NCBI GenBank assembly: GCA_023410675.1
Contig: JAEYPM010000022.1
Location: forward strand, 10,380 to 74,379
Length of the DNA: 64,000 nucleotides
Direction of reading: 5' to 3'
Source of the DNA: Bacillota bacterium
GTDB lineage: Bacteria > Bacillota > Clostridia > Lachnospirales > Cellulosilyticaceae
Numbering within the stretch: position 1 is the first letter of the stretch; each line of letters opens with the position of its first letter. The notes beneath the pieces are model-generated. The model made no database searches. It saw only the letters and a program-made list of their open reading frames with translations, and was not told where the DNA came from. Shown here piece after piece: positions 26,142 through 36,017 of this stretch. The translations under genes and the position numbers were made by a program.

Positions 26142-28406
26142 CTTCGTGAACTTAAAGAAAATTTATTAAAAAATATAAGCTTTGCTCTTCTTATGATGCT
26201 TAGTGTGATGGTCATCGTGGGCTTTAATCGTGGGATGGATAGTTATATTGCATCTGTTGATAGATTCTATGAAACCCATCATGTAGAAGATGGCGAGTTT
26301 ATGGTGCTTGGGTCACTGACGACTAAGCAAAGGCTTTCGATGCAGCGACACTTTGACCTTGTCATTGAAGAAAATAAATTTATTGACTATAAACTTAGTG
26401 AAACGCAAAAGATTAATAAGTCTAGCCAAATTAAAAAAGATGTGGACGTTATACTAAGGATTACCTGTGTGGATAGAGTCATTAATCAGCTCGCTTTATT
26501 AGAAGGAGTCATGCCAAAGCATGCAGATGAAGTCTTGTTAGATCCTAAGTTTGCTCATGCAAACGATTATAAAATTGGTGAGACTATTGTTCTTTATGAT
26601 AATTCTTTTCATATTGTTGGCTACGGCATTACACCTGACTATGTCAATACACTTAAGAATTTATCTGATTTCTTAGCCTCTCCACATACCTTTGGCGTTG
26701 CTTATGTCAATCAAAAGGGATTTGATAAAGTGGATCAAAAGCAAAGCAAAACTACCTTATATAGCTATGAAATAAAAAATCAAGGTCATAACGGGGATGA
26801 GTTAAAAGAATATCTTATTGACCACACTGCTCTTTTAGACTTTACAGAAAAACAATTTAACGCCAGAATCCAAACAGTTTATGATGATGCCAATGGACCA
26901 AAGCAAATGGCTTTAATTATAGGGGTTCTCTTAGTCATTATCATAACCTTTATTATTTCTATTTCAATTCAAAATACCCTAAAATCAGAAAGTCAAACTA
27001 TTGGTATTTTGTATGGGCAAGGTTTTGTAAAAAAGGAATTCATTCGTTACTATATTATTCTTCCAACCTTACTCATTTCACTAGGGACACTCTTAGGGTA
27101 CATAGGAGGCATTCTCATTTCAAATCCTATTCTGCTTATAGAAGATGCCCAGTATACAGTTCCTAATGTTATTTTAAAAGATTCATGGTACTTAGTTTTA
27201 GTAGGGATCGTACTTCCTATTATTTTATCACTTACCATTACCTACTTTTATTTGTCAAAGGCACTAGGCAAAACGCCTCTATCCTTACTAAGTGGCGAGC
27301 ATTCTAATATGAAAGTATCAGGGCTTGAAAAAAGATTTACTTTTAAAGGTATTTCTTTTTTTACTCGCTTTAGGCTTAAAAATATTCTTAGGGAAAAAGG
27401 AAGTATGCTGGCACTCTTATTTGGCAGCTTATTATCTATGATGCTTTTAACTACTTCTTCATATGTTAGAGACTCCTGCGACCACTTTATTGATGAGGTC
27501 AATTCAAAGCTTCCTTTTAATTACCTTTATACCTTTGTTGATGCAAAACAGCTCAGCAAATATAGTCAAAAAGGTGAACGTACGACTATAAAAAATGTAA
27601 AAGTTAAAATCAACCATTCAAAAAAATCTTTTGTCATTCAAGGGCTCGCTCCAAATAGCGAATTTTATAACATTGCTGGCATTGAAAATTTAGAGGCTAA
27701 TGAAGTATATATAGCCCCTTCTCTACTTATCAAATTTAACCTTGATATAGGGGATAGTCTTACTTTGATTGACGATTTAGAGGATAAGGAATATTCCATT
27801 ATCATTAAGGGAACAGCTCCTTATGACTACGGACAATATCTTTATACAAATATCCAAAGCTTTAATAAGCTTTTTGGTATTCATAAACAAAGTTATAATG
27901 CTTTAGTAACTCATGAAAAATTAGATATACCTGAAGAAAAAATTAGTTCCTTAATCAGTAAAGAGGAAATGGTAGGGGGCATTACTAACCTGTTAAACTT
28001 AGTCAGTGTGATGTCTTACATTATTCTCATTGCTTCAGTAGCTATTTTTATTACAGTTATTTATATGCTCTTAAATATGATGATTGCTAAGGTTAAAGTA
28101 AATATCTCAATGGTTAAGATTTTTGGGTATGAACCTAGAGAAATTAATAATCTCTATCTTAGAGGAACCTATATAATTTTAGTGTTTAGCTTTATTTGTG
28201 GGGTACCACTAGGTTATGCTATTACTAAAATACTCTTTGATAGCATTATGATTAATATGCAGCAGTATATTCTTCCTCATATTAATACAAAGTCCATCCT
28301 TATGTCGTTTGTTGTAATGACCATAAGCTATGGCGTAATCATACATCTTTTAAAAAGAAGTTTAGATAGCGTGTCTCTTACCGAAGCACTTAAAAACAGG
28401 GAATAA
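26124..28406 (+). CDS. FtsX-like ABC permease
   Basis: A 760-residue permease with an N-terminal membrane helix, a large extracytoplasmic domain, three helices near residues 270-385, then a second helix-extracellular-domain-three-helix unit to the end: the duplicated FtsX architecture of Gram-positive exporters (8-10 helices). It pairs with the preceding ATPase and the following lipid-anchored adaptor. The start is the ATG at 26124 rather than the GTG at 26115. The exported substrate may be a peptide or antibiotic (inference). Confidence 0.88.
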   Translation: MNFKRVLRELKENLLKNISFALLMMLSVMVIVGFNRGMDSYIASVDRFYETHHVEDGEFMVLGSLTTKQRLSMQRHFDLVIEENKFIDYKLSETQKINKSSQIKKDVDVILRITCVDRVINQLALLEGVMPKHADEVLLDPKFAHANDYKIGETIVLYDNSFHIVGYGITPDYVNTLKNLSDFLASPHTFGVAYVNQKGFDKVDQKQSKTTLYSYEIKNQGHNGDELKEYLIDHTALLDFTEKQFNARIQTVYDDANGPKQMALIIGVLLVIIITFIISISIQNTLKSESQTIGILYGQGFVKKEFIRYYIILPTLLISLGTLLGYIGGILISNPILLIEDAQYTVPNVILKDSWYLVLVGIVLPIILSLTITYFYLSKALGKTPLSLLSGEHSNMKVSGLEKRFTFKGISFFTRFRLKNILREKGSMLALLFGSLLSMMLLTTSSYVRDSCDHFIDEVNSKLPFNYLYTFVDAKQLSKYSQKGERTTIKNVKVKINHSKKSFVIQGLAPNSEFYNIAGIENLEANEVYIAPSLLIKFNLDIGDSLTLIDDLEDKEYSIIIKGTAPYDYGQYLYTNIQSFNKLFGIHKQSYNALVTHEKLDIPEEKISSLISKEEMVGGITNLLNLVSVMSYIILIASVAIFITVIYMLLNMMIAKVKVNISMVKIFGYEPREINNLYLRGTYIILVFSFICGVPLGYAITKILFDSIMINMQQYILPHINTKSILMSFVVMTISYGVIIHLLKRSLDSVSLTEALKNRE

Positions 28407-28456
28407 TTGCCGAGGAAATTCACATAGTAAGATTACTTCAAAGAAGGAGTGAAGAT

Positions 28457-29614
28457 ATGAAAAAGGTCAGATTTACTTTATTACTCTACCCATTATTGAT
28501 GAGCATGCTTTTTGGCTGCAGCTCTGCCGAGAAAGAAAGCTTATCCTCAAATACTAGCGAAACACAAAGTCAAAAAGTTCACAGTCTTGATGTTTATGGT
28601 GAAGTATCAGTTGATAAAACCCAGCAAATCATCATAGACTTCCCAGCTAAAATAACAGGCGTTTATATTAAAGATGGAGATCATGTGAATAAGGGTGACA
28701 AACTTCTTAGTCTTGACTATGAGGACTATAAACTTGACATCAAAACCAAAGAAAATGAAATACATATGAATGAACTTGAACTGAAACAGCTTAAAGAAAA
28801 TATAAATCCTCAGATGCTTGAAGCAAATAAAATAAGAGAAGAATTAAACGTCAAGAAAAGCTATGTGGAAACAGGAAATGACCCTGATTTAATCCCTCTT
28901 CAAAACAGTTTATCCATCTTAGAACACTCTGTATCTATTGCAAAAAATGACCATAAGGCAAACGCAGACTTATTTCAAGATGGGCTTATATCTGAAGAAG
29001 AATTTAATAAAAGCAAACAAAACTTAGAAAGTAAACAAAAAGATCTGCAAGATACCCTTACTGCTATTGAAAAAATAAAGACCAACAGAAAGCTTGAAGT
29101 AAATGCCCTTAATGCGGCATTAAACAGCTCTGAAATACAGTCAACCAATACAGATAATCAAAAAATATCTGCTATTAATATTCTTGAGTTAAAAATAGAA
29201 ACTGCCAAACTTGTTGTTGATTCTATGAAAAGCAAACTGAGTAAACCCTATATCAAAGGGAATGATATTATAGCCCCAGAAAACAGCCTTATTATCTATG
29301 ATATTAACTGTATACAAGGAACTGAGATTAATAGTCAATATGGGCCTATCTTAAAAGCAATGCATAATGACACCTTATACGTTACAGCAGATATTCCTGA
29401 AGAATCTATAAGCTTAGTTCAAATAGGAAGTGCTGCAACAATTTCTCTTTCTGATGAACATGCAGAAGAAATTGCAGGAAAAATTTCTAAGCTATCCCAT
29501 CGAGCTATAGAAAAAGATGGCGATACAGTAGTGGAAGCTGTTATAACCATTGAAAAAGGTAAAGAATTTTTAAAACCTGGTCTTAGTACAGATATTCACA
29601 TTTTCCTTGAATAA
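28457..29614 (+). CDS. efflux adaptor (HlyD/MacA-like) lipoprotein
   Basis: A 385-residue membrane fusion protein. The lipobox LFGCSS ends the signal at Cys21. A biotinyl-lipoyl-like half (VDKTQQIIIDFPAKITGVYIKDGDHVNKGDKLL) flanks a long alpha-hairpin coiled coil (about 90-225), followed by the second lipoyl half and a beta-barrel. It is the outer-face adaptor of the MacAB-like exporter encoded upstream; with no outer membrane it probably gates or extends the permease. Last gene of the operon. Confidence 0.88.
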   Translation: MKKVRFTLLLYPLLMSMLFGCSSAEKESLSSNTSETQSQKVHSLDVYGEVSVDKTQQIIIDFPAKITGVYIKDGDHVNKGDKLLSLDYEDYKLDIKTKENEIHMNELELKQLKENINPQMLEANKIREELNVKKSYVETGNDPDLIPLQNSLSILEHSVSIAKNDHKANADLFQDGLISEEEFNKSKQNLESKQKDLQDTLTAIEKIKTNRKLEVNALNAALNSSEIQSTNTDNQKISAINILELKIETAKLVVDSMKSKLSKPYIKGNDIIAPENSLIIYDINCIQGTEINSQYGPILKAMHNDTLYVTADIPEESISLVQIGSAATISLSDEHAEEIAGKISKLSHRAIEKDGDTVVEAVITIEKGKEFLKPGLSTDIHIFLE

Positions 29615-29718
29615 ATGCACATTGTATCACTTAATGTTAAAATGCACATCTCTATATTTAGCTCACATAATATGCTCAATATTTAAAATGTTTGTACTAA
29701 AAATTGATAAATAAATAA

Positions 29719-29753
29719 GCCGATAGATAAAAAGTAATAATTTATCTATCGGC
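29719..29753 (-). terminator. terminator after the VOC gene
   Basis: Perfect 13-bp stem (29719-29731 with 29741-29753) just after the minus-strand stop at 29766. T-rich on both sides, so it may also stop the efflux operon. Confidence 0.75.
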
Positions 29754-29765
29754 AAAAATTATCTA

Positions 29766-30152
29766 TTAAAAAATGTGGTTTAATATTTGTGCAAACTGAA
29801 CCTTAAGCCCATTAGGGTCTAATACATAAATAAATCTAACATCTGGAGAAGGCTGGAATGGTCCACTGTGAATCTTGACTTGATTAGATTTTAGATGCTC
29901 TATTGTATCAGCTAAAGAATCTACTGTAAATCCAAGATAAATTTGTCTTCCCATACTTACATGTTTAATATCCTTATGTTCTAGTATTTGAATCTTTGTA
30001 CCTTGATCTCCAAGAAATGCAATCCTGCCGCCATCCCCTGCGTTATTAATCATTGTAACTAATTTAAGGCCTACTACTTCTTTGTAAAATTTTAATGTAT
30101 CATCAAAATTATTTACAATTAAAGTTACCCACCCAAATTTCATCTTATGCAC
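29766..30152 (-). CDS. glyoxalase/bleomycin-resistance (VOC) family protein
   Basis: A 128-residue protein with the two beta-alpha-beta-beta-beta modules of the vicinal oxygen chelate fold: KFGWVTLIVNNFDDTLKFYKEVVGL at the start and IYLGFTVDSLADTIEHLKS in the second half, ending FIYVLDPNGLKVQFAQ. Family members include lyases, dioxygenases and antibiotic-binding proteins; metal ligands are incomplete and the substrate is unknown. Confidence 0.85.
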   Translation of the reverse strand: MHKMKFGWVTLIVNNFDDTLKFYKEVVGLKLVTMINNAGDGGRIAFLGDQGTKIQILEHKDIKHVSMGRQIYLGFTVDSLADTIEHLKSNQVKIHSGPFQPSPDVRFIYVLDPNGLKVQFAQILNHIF

Positions 30153-30349
30153 CCCCTAGAATATTTTATCTAATGAAAGAATACCGATACTATTTATAGT
30201 CTATACTAGTTTTTCAAGTTTATCAATTCTGATAATTATATTATTTTGTTATCTATTTATTGTTAATATTTTATCATCTTATAGTATTGATTTAGTAATT
30301 TTATCTATTATATTCAAGGTGTTCTTTCTTCTTTGTTCCTCTTACATTA

Positions 30350-31027
30350 TTATTTCATATTAATATTCAATACAGTTTTTGTATAGGGCAAATAAACGAT
30401 CTCTATAAACTTTCCTTCTGGACTATTTAAATCAGTTAAAAATTTAACTTTATTTGTTGTCCTAAGATTAAATCTAAGATTTTCTGTGTTTAGCTTAATC
30501 CTAGAAACAGGTATTGTACGTGTTCCAATCTTATATTCCTCAATAGATACAATTTTTTCTTTTGTTACAATTGGCTTTAAGGGAACTGCGTAAGGTACAT
30601 CTAATATACTTTTCCCAAACACGCCAGCATAAAATATGAACGCACCTATCAATGCTAATCCCAAAATAGAATTGAGAAAAACATAGATACCTTTTTTAGC
30701 TGATTTATAATCTTGCCCTCTAATTGTCTCTTTTACGTCTTGAAATAAATCGATCATGCACATACTAAGTAAAAAAATTGCAAATACAGAAAACACAAAC
30801 ATCCCATAAAACTTGAAATATTCTATGTAATAAGGCGTTGTTGCCTTAAGCACATAAAAGAGAATCCCCATAATAGCAGATAGAGCTAAGACAATTATTA
30901 GTGCCTTTTTCACATCAAAGATCATCCAGCCCCTCTTTCTTCTATTTAAAGTTTGCTTGCTCCTCCCCTCTTTTTTGTTTTGTCTATTTACATTTCTTTT
31001 TTTATTTTTAGAACCTTTTTTACTCAT
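30350..31027 (-). CDS. hypothetical membrane protein with basic N-terminus
   Basis: Not recognised. The 225 residues begin with a strongly basic, Asn/Lys/Arg-rich cytoplasmic tail (about 35 residues), then three hydrophobic helices (about 42-62, 72-92, 110-132) and a C-terminal soluble domain of about 90 residues, probably outside. The basic tail could bind nucleic acid or phospholipid head groups. Divergently transcribed from the DUF2935 gene. Confidence 0.65.
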   Translation of the reverse strand: MSKKGSKNKKRNVNRQNKKEGRSKQTLNRRKRGWMIFDVKKALIIVLALSAIMGILFYVLKATTPYYIEYFKFYGMFVFSVFAIFLLSMCMIDLFQDVKETIRGQDYKSAKKGIYVFLNSILGLALIGAFIFYAGVFGKSILDVPYAVPLKPIVTKEKIVSIEEYKIGTRTIPVSRIKLNTENLRFNLRTTNKVKFLTDLNSPEGKFIEIVYLPYTKTVLNINMK

Positions 31028-31181
31028 AATATCTTCCCTTATGCCTTTCTATAGAATTTACACTAGAATGCCCATATTAACGATTACTCTAAAATCCCTT
31101 GCTGTTTCTATACAAAATGTCATAAAGTTATTTAATGAGAATATATTTAGTAATAATTATATAAATTTAGGAGTCAATAAT

Positions 31182-32132
31182 ATGTTATCAAGACAAGACT
31201 TTGTTCGTGATTCTCTAGAACTAAACCTATTTTTCCTTAGGATTATTAAAGAACACTTTATCATTTTGCAAGCTTCTCTTTTTCCTAAAAACAAGGAGTT
31301 AATGAATTCTGCAGATATTTTTAAAGAGGAGTTTTCTAGGCTATTAAAAAATACAGTGGCTCTGTCCCAAGGCGTTATCACACCTATAGCATCAAGTGAA
31401 AATGAATTTGTTACCCCCTATACCCTAAGAATAGAGGAACTTACCCAATTTGCCACAGGCATTCCTATTGATACAAGCATTACCATTGCTGAGTCTTCAC
31501 TTCTTGCTAGAAATGATACTATGAACATGATGGATATAACAAGTATGGTGGAATCGTTACCTTTAGAAGAACAAGTCTCAAGACTTAATGATCTCACGAT
31601 AAGAGCACTTAACATGGTCATTCAAGCTAAGTCAAAAGTTGTAGAAGATGTGTTATCCTGTAACCTCTTTACGCATGCATATCCTTCCTTATTAGAACAT
31701 GTTCTTGAGGAAGCAGTCTATTATCTTGAACTACTAGAAAAACTTCAAGCTGGCACACCAATCTACACTGACGAAAGCCTAATAGACAAAGAACATTTTT
31801 GGAATCATATTATGTCAGAACATGCCTATTTCATAAGAGGATTGTTAGACCCAAGCGAAGAAGATCTTTTTGATATTGCCTATGATTTTGGCGACCAGTT
31901 TAGTCGTTTAACTGAAGAAACATCTGATCCAGATACCCTCGTGCAAAATCTATCTGAACTTACTGAAAGCACCCTTCAAGCTGTTACAGGTATTAGAGAT
32001 TTTAAAGAGCAAGCTGTAAATGGTATTTTAGATTGTCGTATTCGTTCTATTATTATCCCCCTCTTATCTGATCATGTACTTAGGGAAGCTAACCATTACT
32101 TAAAAATTTTAAAACCCTCAAATAAAATGTAA
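31182..32132 (+). CDS. DUF2935 protein, two four-helix repeats
   Basis: A 316-residue cytoplasmic protein made of two similar halves, each starting with the DUF2935 pattern of an acidic/His-rich helix: ELNLFFLRIIKEHFIILQASL near residue 10 and HFWNHIMSEHAYFIRGLL near 200. The fold is ferritin/hemerythrin-like and the conserved His/Glu residues suggest metal binding. AGGAG 8 bases before the ATG at 31182 fixes the start; the longer ORF from 30957 is not used. Common in spore-forming Firmicutes; function unknown. Confidence 0.85.
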   Translation: MLSRQDFVRDSLELNLFFLRIIKEHFIILQASLFPKNKELMNSADIFKEEFSRLLKNTVALSQGVITPIASSENEFVTPYTLRIEELTQFATGIPIDTSITIAESSLLARNDTMNMMDITSMVESLPLEEQVSRLNDLTIRALNMVIQAKSKVVEDVLSCNLFTHAYPSLLEHVLEEAVYYLELLEKLQAGTPIYTDESLIDKEHFWNHIMSEHAYFIRGLLDPSEEDLFDIAYDFGDQFSRLTEETSDPDTLVQNLSELTESTLQAVTGIRDFKEQAVNGILDCRIRSIIIPLLSDHVLREANHYLKILKPSNKM

Positions 32133-32152
32133 AATTCAAAAATTTAACTACA

Positions 32153-32198
32153 AAAAGTAAAGTGCCTAAAAGCAAAATCCTTGGCACTTTACTTTTTG
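32153..32198. terminator. bidirectional terminator
   Basis: Perfect 15-bp stem (32153-32167 with 32184-32198) with A5/T5 ends, between the convergent DUF2935 gene and the oxidoreductase gene. Confidence 0.92.
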
Positions 32199-32230
32199 AT
32201 TGGTATTTCTCACCTATTTAATATCTATTA

Positions 32231-33226
32231 TTATTCACTAGCAAAAGTAAGTCCTATGATGTTTCTAATGCGATCTAATGTCTGCATAATTGCTTCACTT
32301 TCTTTTAAGGACATTGTACTGCTTTCTAACCTACCTTCTTTTAGGCAAGAAATGGCTTCTTGTAGTTCAAAATGATAGCCAAATTCCTTTGTTTTATCAA
32401 TGAAATGATCAATTAAGACCCCTTCTCTACTATATAAATAAGCAAGCTTACCATACCAAGCATGAGGCAGATGGATATAACCATTTTCACCTATAATATA
32501 AGCATCTCTTGGTGAATAAGTATTGATCGATACACTAAACTGAGCCATTTGCCCCTCATCATAAACCAACTGCATGCAAAGGCTTTCATCTACCCCTTCT
32601 GGTGTAAATAGTGCACTTGCATCAATACGTTCTGGCTGTATGCCAAAGATATATGAAGCAAATGATATTGGATATATACCTACATCAAGCAATGCACCGC
32701 CCCCAAGTGACCTTTGGAAACGAATATCATTTGGGTTATCACTAGTAACGCCAAAATTACCTTTAAGCAATTTAACATGTCCTATTCTATTCTCTATTAC
32801 CCATTCTTTTGCCTTTTGCATGCTTGGCAAAAACCTTGTCCACATTGCTTCCATAAGAAATGTCTGATATTTTCTTGCCATTTGCACCATTTCTTTTGCT
32901 TCTTCTTTACTTAATGCAAATGCTTTTTCACAAATAACAGCTTTTCTTTTACTAAGGCATAATAAAGAGTGCTCTTTATGTAAGGCATTTGGTGTAGAAA
33001 CATAAATGATATCAATATCCTCATCATCAGCTAATTTTTCATAAGAGTCGTAACTTTTTACCATGTTAAACTGTTGCTTAAATGCTTCTGCTGCTTCCAT
33101 ACTTCTTGATGCAACAGCATAAAGTTTAACATCTTCTAGTTTTTGTGCATCTTGAGCAAACTTTTTAGCTATGTTACTTGCACCTAAGAAACCTATATTA
33201 TATTGCTTTGTGCTATTAGCCTGCAT
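32231..33226 (-). CDS. Gfo/Idh/MocA family oxidoreductase
   Basis: A 331-residue NAD(P)-dependent oxidoreductase. The Rossmann start IGFLGASNIAKKFAQDA, DIIYVSTPNALH, the CEKAFALSKEEA motif with the catalytic-region Lys, and GGGALLDVGIYPISFASYIFG are all present. Members oxidise or reduce sugar or inositol hydroxyls or act as trans-dihydrodiol-dehydrogenase-like enzymes. AGGGGG 6 bases before the ATG at 33226 supports this start over the GTG at 33241. Stands alone; substrate unknown. Confidence 0.9.
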   Translation of the reverse strand: MQANSTKQYNIGFLGASNIAKKFAQDAQKLEDVKLYAVASRSMEAAEAFKQQFNMVKSYDSYEKLADDEDIDIIYVSTPNALHKEHSLLCLSKRKAVICEKAFALSKEEAKEMVQMARKYQTFLMEAMWTRFLPSMQKAKEWVIENRIGHVKLLKGNFGVTSDNPNDIRFQRSLGGGALLDVGIYPISFASYIFGIQPERIDASALFTPEGVDESLCMQLVYDEGQMAQFSVSINTYSPRDAYIIGENGYIHLPHAWYGKLAYLYSREGVLIDHFIDKTKEFGYHFELQEAISCLKEGRLESSTMSLKESEAIMQTLDRIRNIIGLTFASE

Positions 33227-33366
33227 ATCGTTCCCCCTCACCTTTTCTATATATATTATTATATCCCTTATTCCATGTAGATAAAACTATTAGTTTCCTA
33301 TTTTATATCATATCTTTTTGTGTTTTTATGAAATTATAAAAGAATAGTTATTATAGATGACACAAA

Positions 33367-33396
33367 GTATATTTTAACAAGCTACAAGGCATTCTA
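33367..33396 (+). promoter_or_regulatory. sigma-G-like (forespore) promoter
   Basis: GTATA (33367-33371), an 18-bp spacer and CATTCTA (33390-33396) fit the sigma-G pattern GHATR-N18-CATWHTA exactly. It lies 24 bases before the gerA-family start. Confidence 0.7.
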
Positions 33397-33419
33397 TATT
33401 AGAATGGAGTTGAGCTAAG

Positions 33420-34859
33420 ATGAATTTGACAAATAACCTAGAAGATAATCTCTCGAAAATAAACGCTAGCTTAAAACTTGGAGAAAGCTTTGATATTCTT
33501 CATAGAATTATAGATATTCGTGGTACTCAGTTTTATCTCTATTACCTTGATGGATTTACTAAAGATTTAAACTTTGAATCGATTAGGAAGGATCTTTATG
33601 CCTTATCAGAAGATGATTTTAAGTCTATTCGATCCGCAAAAGATTTCATTGAAAAAGGTATTAGTTCTGTTGAAGTTGGCTTAGAAAGTTCTATCGAAAA
33701 GATCATTACTGCTATTTTATCTGGACAAACAGCACTTTTCGGACCTGGTTATGACGAAGCTGTTATCATAGACCTTAGAACCTATGTAGCTAGGAATACA
33801 GACGAACCTTCAAAGGAAAAGGTGCTACGTGGTGCACATGATGGATTTGTAGAAACCATTGTTTTTAATACTGCCCTCATTAGAAGACGTATTAGAGACC
33901 CTCACCTAGTTTTTAAAATGTATAGTGTTGGTAGCGTTTCGCGAACCGATGTAGCAATAGGCTATATGCGTAATAAGGTTGATAAAAAGACGCTTTCTAT
34001 GGTTACACAATTTATTAAGGATTTAAGTGTTGATGCTCTTACAGTAGGAGACCAAAGCCTTGTGGAAGCCATACATTCAAAGTCTTGGTTTAACCCTTTC
34101 CCAAAGGTCCGCTACACGGAAAGGCCAGACGTAGCTGCTGCTCACCTCATAGAAGGCAAGGTCGTCGTCCTTGTAGATAACACCCCAACAGCTCTTATTT
34201 TGCCTACATCTATTTTTGACTTTATGCAGACAATTGATGATTACTATCTTCCTGTGCTTACAGGAAATTATCTAAGGTTAGTCAGGTACCTTGTTTTTTT
34301 CGCCAATCTACTGCTTACCCCTATATTTGTTCTTATTACAAATAACCCTCATTGGCTTCCTGAAAACCTTAACTTTATACTGCCGCAGGATCCTTATGTT
34401 GTCCCCCTCTTTTTACAGTTTATCCTGCTTGAAGTAGCTATAGATGGTCTTCAAATGGCATCCATTCATACCCCTAATGTCCTTGGGACCTCCCTTTCCA
34501 TCATCGGCGGCCTTATTCTAGGGGACTATGCCGTTAAAACAGGGTGGTTTATTCCTCAGTCTATACTCTATATGGCTGTTGTTGCACTATCTAGCTTTGC
34601 TCAGCCTAGCGTGGAGCTAGGTTATGCCATCAAATTCTCAAGGATATTCTTTATTTTGATGACTGGCATATTTGGTCTTTGGGGCTTTATCCTATCGGCT
34701 ATCATAAACTTACTCATTCTTGGTTTTACAAAAACATTTACTGGTAGATCCTATCTTTATCCTCTTATTCCTTTTAACTGGAATGCCCTAAGCCACCTTC
34801 TCTTTCGAACAAGGCTTAGTGTAAAACAATCCGTAAAACATGACGCTCAATCAAAATAA
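33420..34859 (+). CDS. GerA family spore germination protein (A subunit)
   Basis: A 479-residue GerA/GerKA-type subunit of a germinant receptor in the spore inner membrane. The N-terminal soluble domain (1 to about 280) includes FGPGYDEAVIIDLRTY, RGAHDGFVETI with N(T)ALIRRRIRDP, and VALVDNTP-like KVVVLVDNTPTALI; five or so membrane helices follow. B (permease-like) and C (lipoprotein) subunits are not adjacent, so it is an orphan A subunit. A sigma-G-type promoter precedes it and a strong terminator follows, so it is a single-gene unit expressed in the forespore. Confidence 0.92.
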   Translation: MNLTNNLEDNLSKINASLKLGESFDILHRIIDIRGTQFYLYYLDGFTKDLNFESIRKDLYALSEDDFKSIRSAKDFIEKGISSVEVGLESSIEKIITAILSGQTALFGPGYDEAVIIDLRTYVARNTDEPSKEKVLRGAHDGFVETIVFNTALIRRRIRDPHLVFKMYSVGSVSRTDVAIGYMRNKVDKKTLSMVTQFIKDLSVDALTVGDQSLVEAIHSKSWFNPFPKVRYTERPDVAAAHLIEGKVVVLVDNTPTALILPTSIFDFMQTIDDYYLPVLTGNYLRLVRYLVFFANLLLTPIFVLITNNPHWLPENLNFILPQDPYVVPLFLQFILLEVAIDGLQMASIHTPNVLGTSLSIIGGLILGDYAVKTGWFIPQSILYMAVVALSSFAQPSVELGYAIKFSRIFFILMTGIFGLWGFILSAIINLLILGFTKTFTGRSYLYPLIPFNWNALSHLLFRTRLSVKQSVKHDAQSK

Positions 34860-34918
34860 GTCAATGAATCAATAAGTGAGACCTAAGTCTGCCTATTGAT
34901 TCATTGACTTTTATTTTT
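34858..34918 (+). terminator. terminator overlapping the gerA stop codon
   Basis: Perfect 17-bp stem (34858-34874 with 34894-34910) that begins inside the TAA, followed by a T-rich tract. Confidence 0.92.
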
Positions 34919-35054
34919 TATTGTGCGAAAATTACATTGAATACATTCTTATAAACCCAAAAATAAAATTTTATATGATGACCTATAAAAATATCATGAA
35001 TCAACGGGAGGTATAGCTCTACCTCCTTTTCTTCATTTATAATTCCTTTATTTA

Positions 35055-35846
35055 TTATCTTAAGATATTACTCTTCTTATTGATATTAATATTTGAATTG
35101 TTTTCTATCCTTTTTATGTCTCCTGAATAAACATCAATTCTACCATTACCCTTAGGATAATCAATAATCAATTCATCTAATTTGCAATCCTTAAACTGAG
35201 TAGCTATACTCTTACATCCTTCACCATTTATCTTAACTGATTTTCCTTCAAGTTCTCGTAAAGTAGCATTGATCTTATTTGAACTGCCATCCGAAAATAT
35301 CGTTATATCATTACCTATACATTCTCTTAGTTCTATAATCTCATTTTTCAAAGTTGCTTTTTCATCAAAGCTTCCTTCTCTTATTATAAGAGTATTTCCT
35401 TCACTCGTGAATCCATCTGCCATACTGCAATATCTTAAGCTTGCTTTATCTGCTTTTATACTTCTAAACGTAACACTCTTTGCCTCAATTGATTTTCCAT
35501 ATATACTGATTACAGCTTTTGGAACATTAATCGTTATATGCTTAGCTCCAGAAAAGTCTAAGTTGGAATTTAAGATAAGCGTATTGTCTATATTAGAAAT
35601 ATCTATTACCTTTTTGCCTCCAAATACATTATCATAAGTTACTTCAACATAATCTTTGCCCCACTGTCTTATAGAAACATCAGCTTGCTTAAAGTCGAAA
35701 ATAATATCTTTGCTCGTATCAACTCCATACTTTTCACTAAATAAAGAACTCGCAAATATTGTACTTGGCCATGTAATCCATAAAAGAATAGTAACTAAAA
35801 AGATAGTTACCGTAATCCCTCCTGCAATAAAATATTTCCTTTTCAT
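35055..35846 (-). CDS. membrane-anchored DUF4097-like beta-helix protein
   Basis: A 263-residue protein with an N-terminal membrane helix (7-25) and an extracytoplasmic domain of short beta-strand repeats (TINVPKAVISIYGKSIEAKSV and similar) like the DUF4097/adhesin-type beta-helix family. Such proteins often sit beside PspC or sensor genes and respond to envelope stress; here it is alone. The distal AraC-type gene upstream could regulate it. Function unknown. Confidence 0.65.
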   Translation of the reverse strand: MKRKYFIAGGITVTIFLVTILLWITWPSTIFASSLFSEKYGVDTSKDIIFDFKQADVSIRQWGKDYVEVTYDNVFGGKKVIDISNIDNTLILNSNLDFSGAKHITINVPKAVISIYGKSIEAKSVTFRSIKADKASLRYCSMADGFTSEGNTLIIREGSFDEKATLKNEIIELRECIGNDITIFSDGSSNKINATLRELEGKSVKINGEGCKSIATQFKDCKLDELIIDYPKGNGRIDVYSGDIKRIENNSNININKKSNILR

Positions 35847-36017
35847 ATTAAACCTCCAATAATAAATTTAGGCATCACATAGAGAAGCAACCAAGGAGTT
35901 TAATAAGTTCTATCTCATTAATAAACAAACCCATATTCATCCATGGATGCCTATAGGTTCATTTTAGTATTTTCTATATATTAGATCGCTTAGACTAATT
36001 AGTTCGCACCAAATAAT

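Noticed and set aside
30957..31181. N-terminal 75-residue extension of the DUF2935 protein
   Set aside because: It has no ribosome site and overlaps the divergent gene's promoter; AGGAG precedes the ATG at 31182, where family similarity begins.
35002..35030. GGAGGTA/TACCTCC hairpin before the 35055 gene stop side
   Set aside because: Only 7 bp with no T-run in the direction of the nearby gene; not convincing as a terminator.
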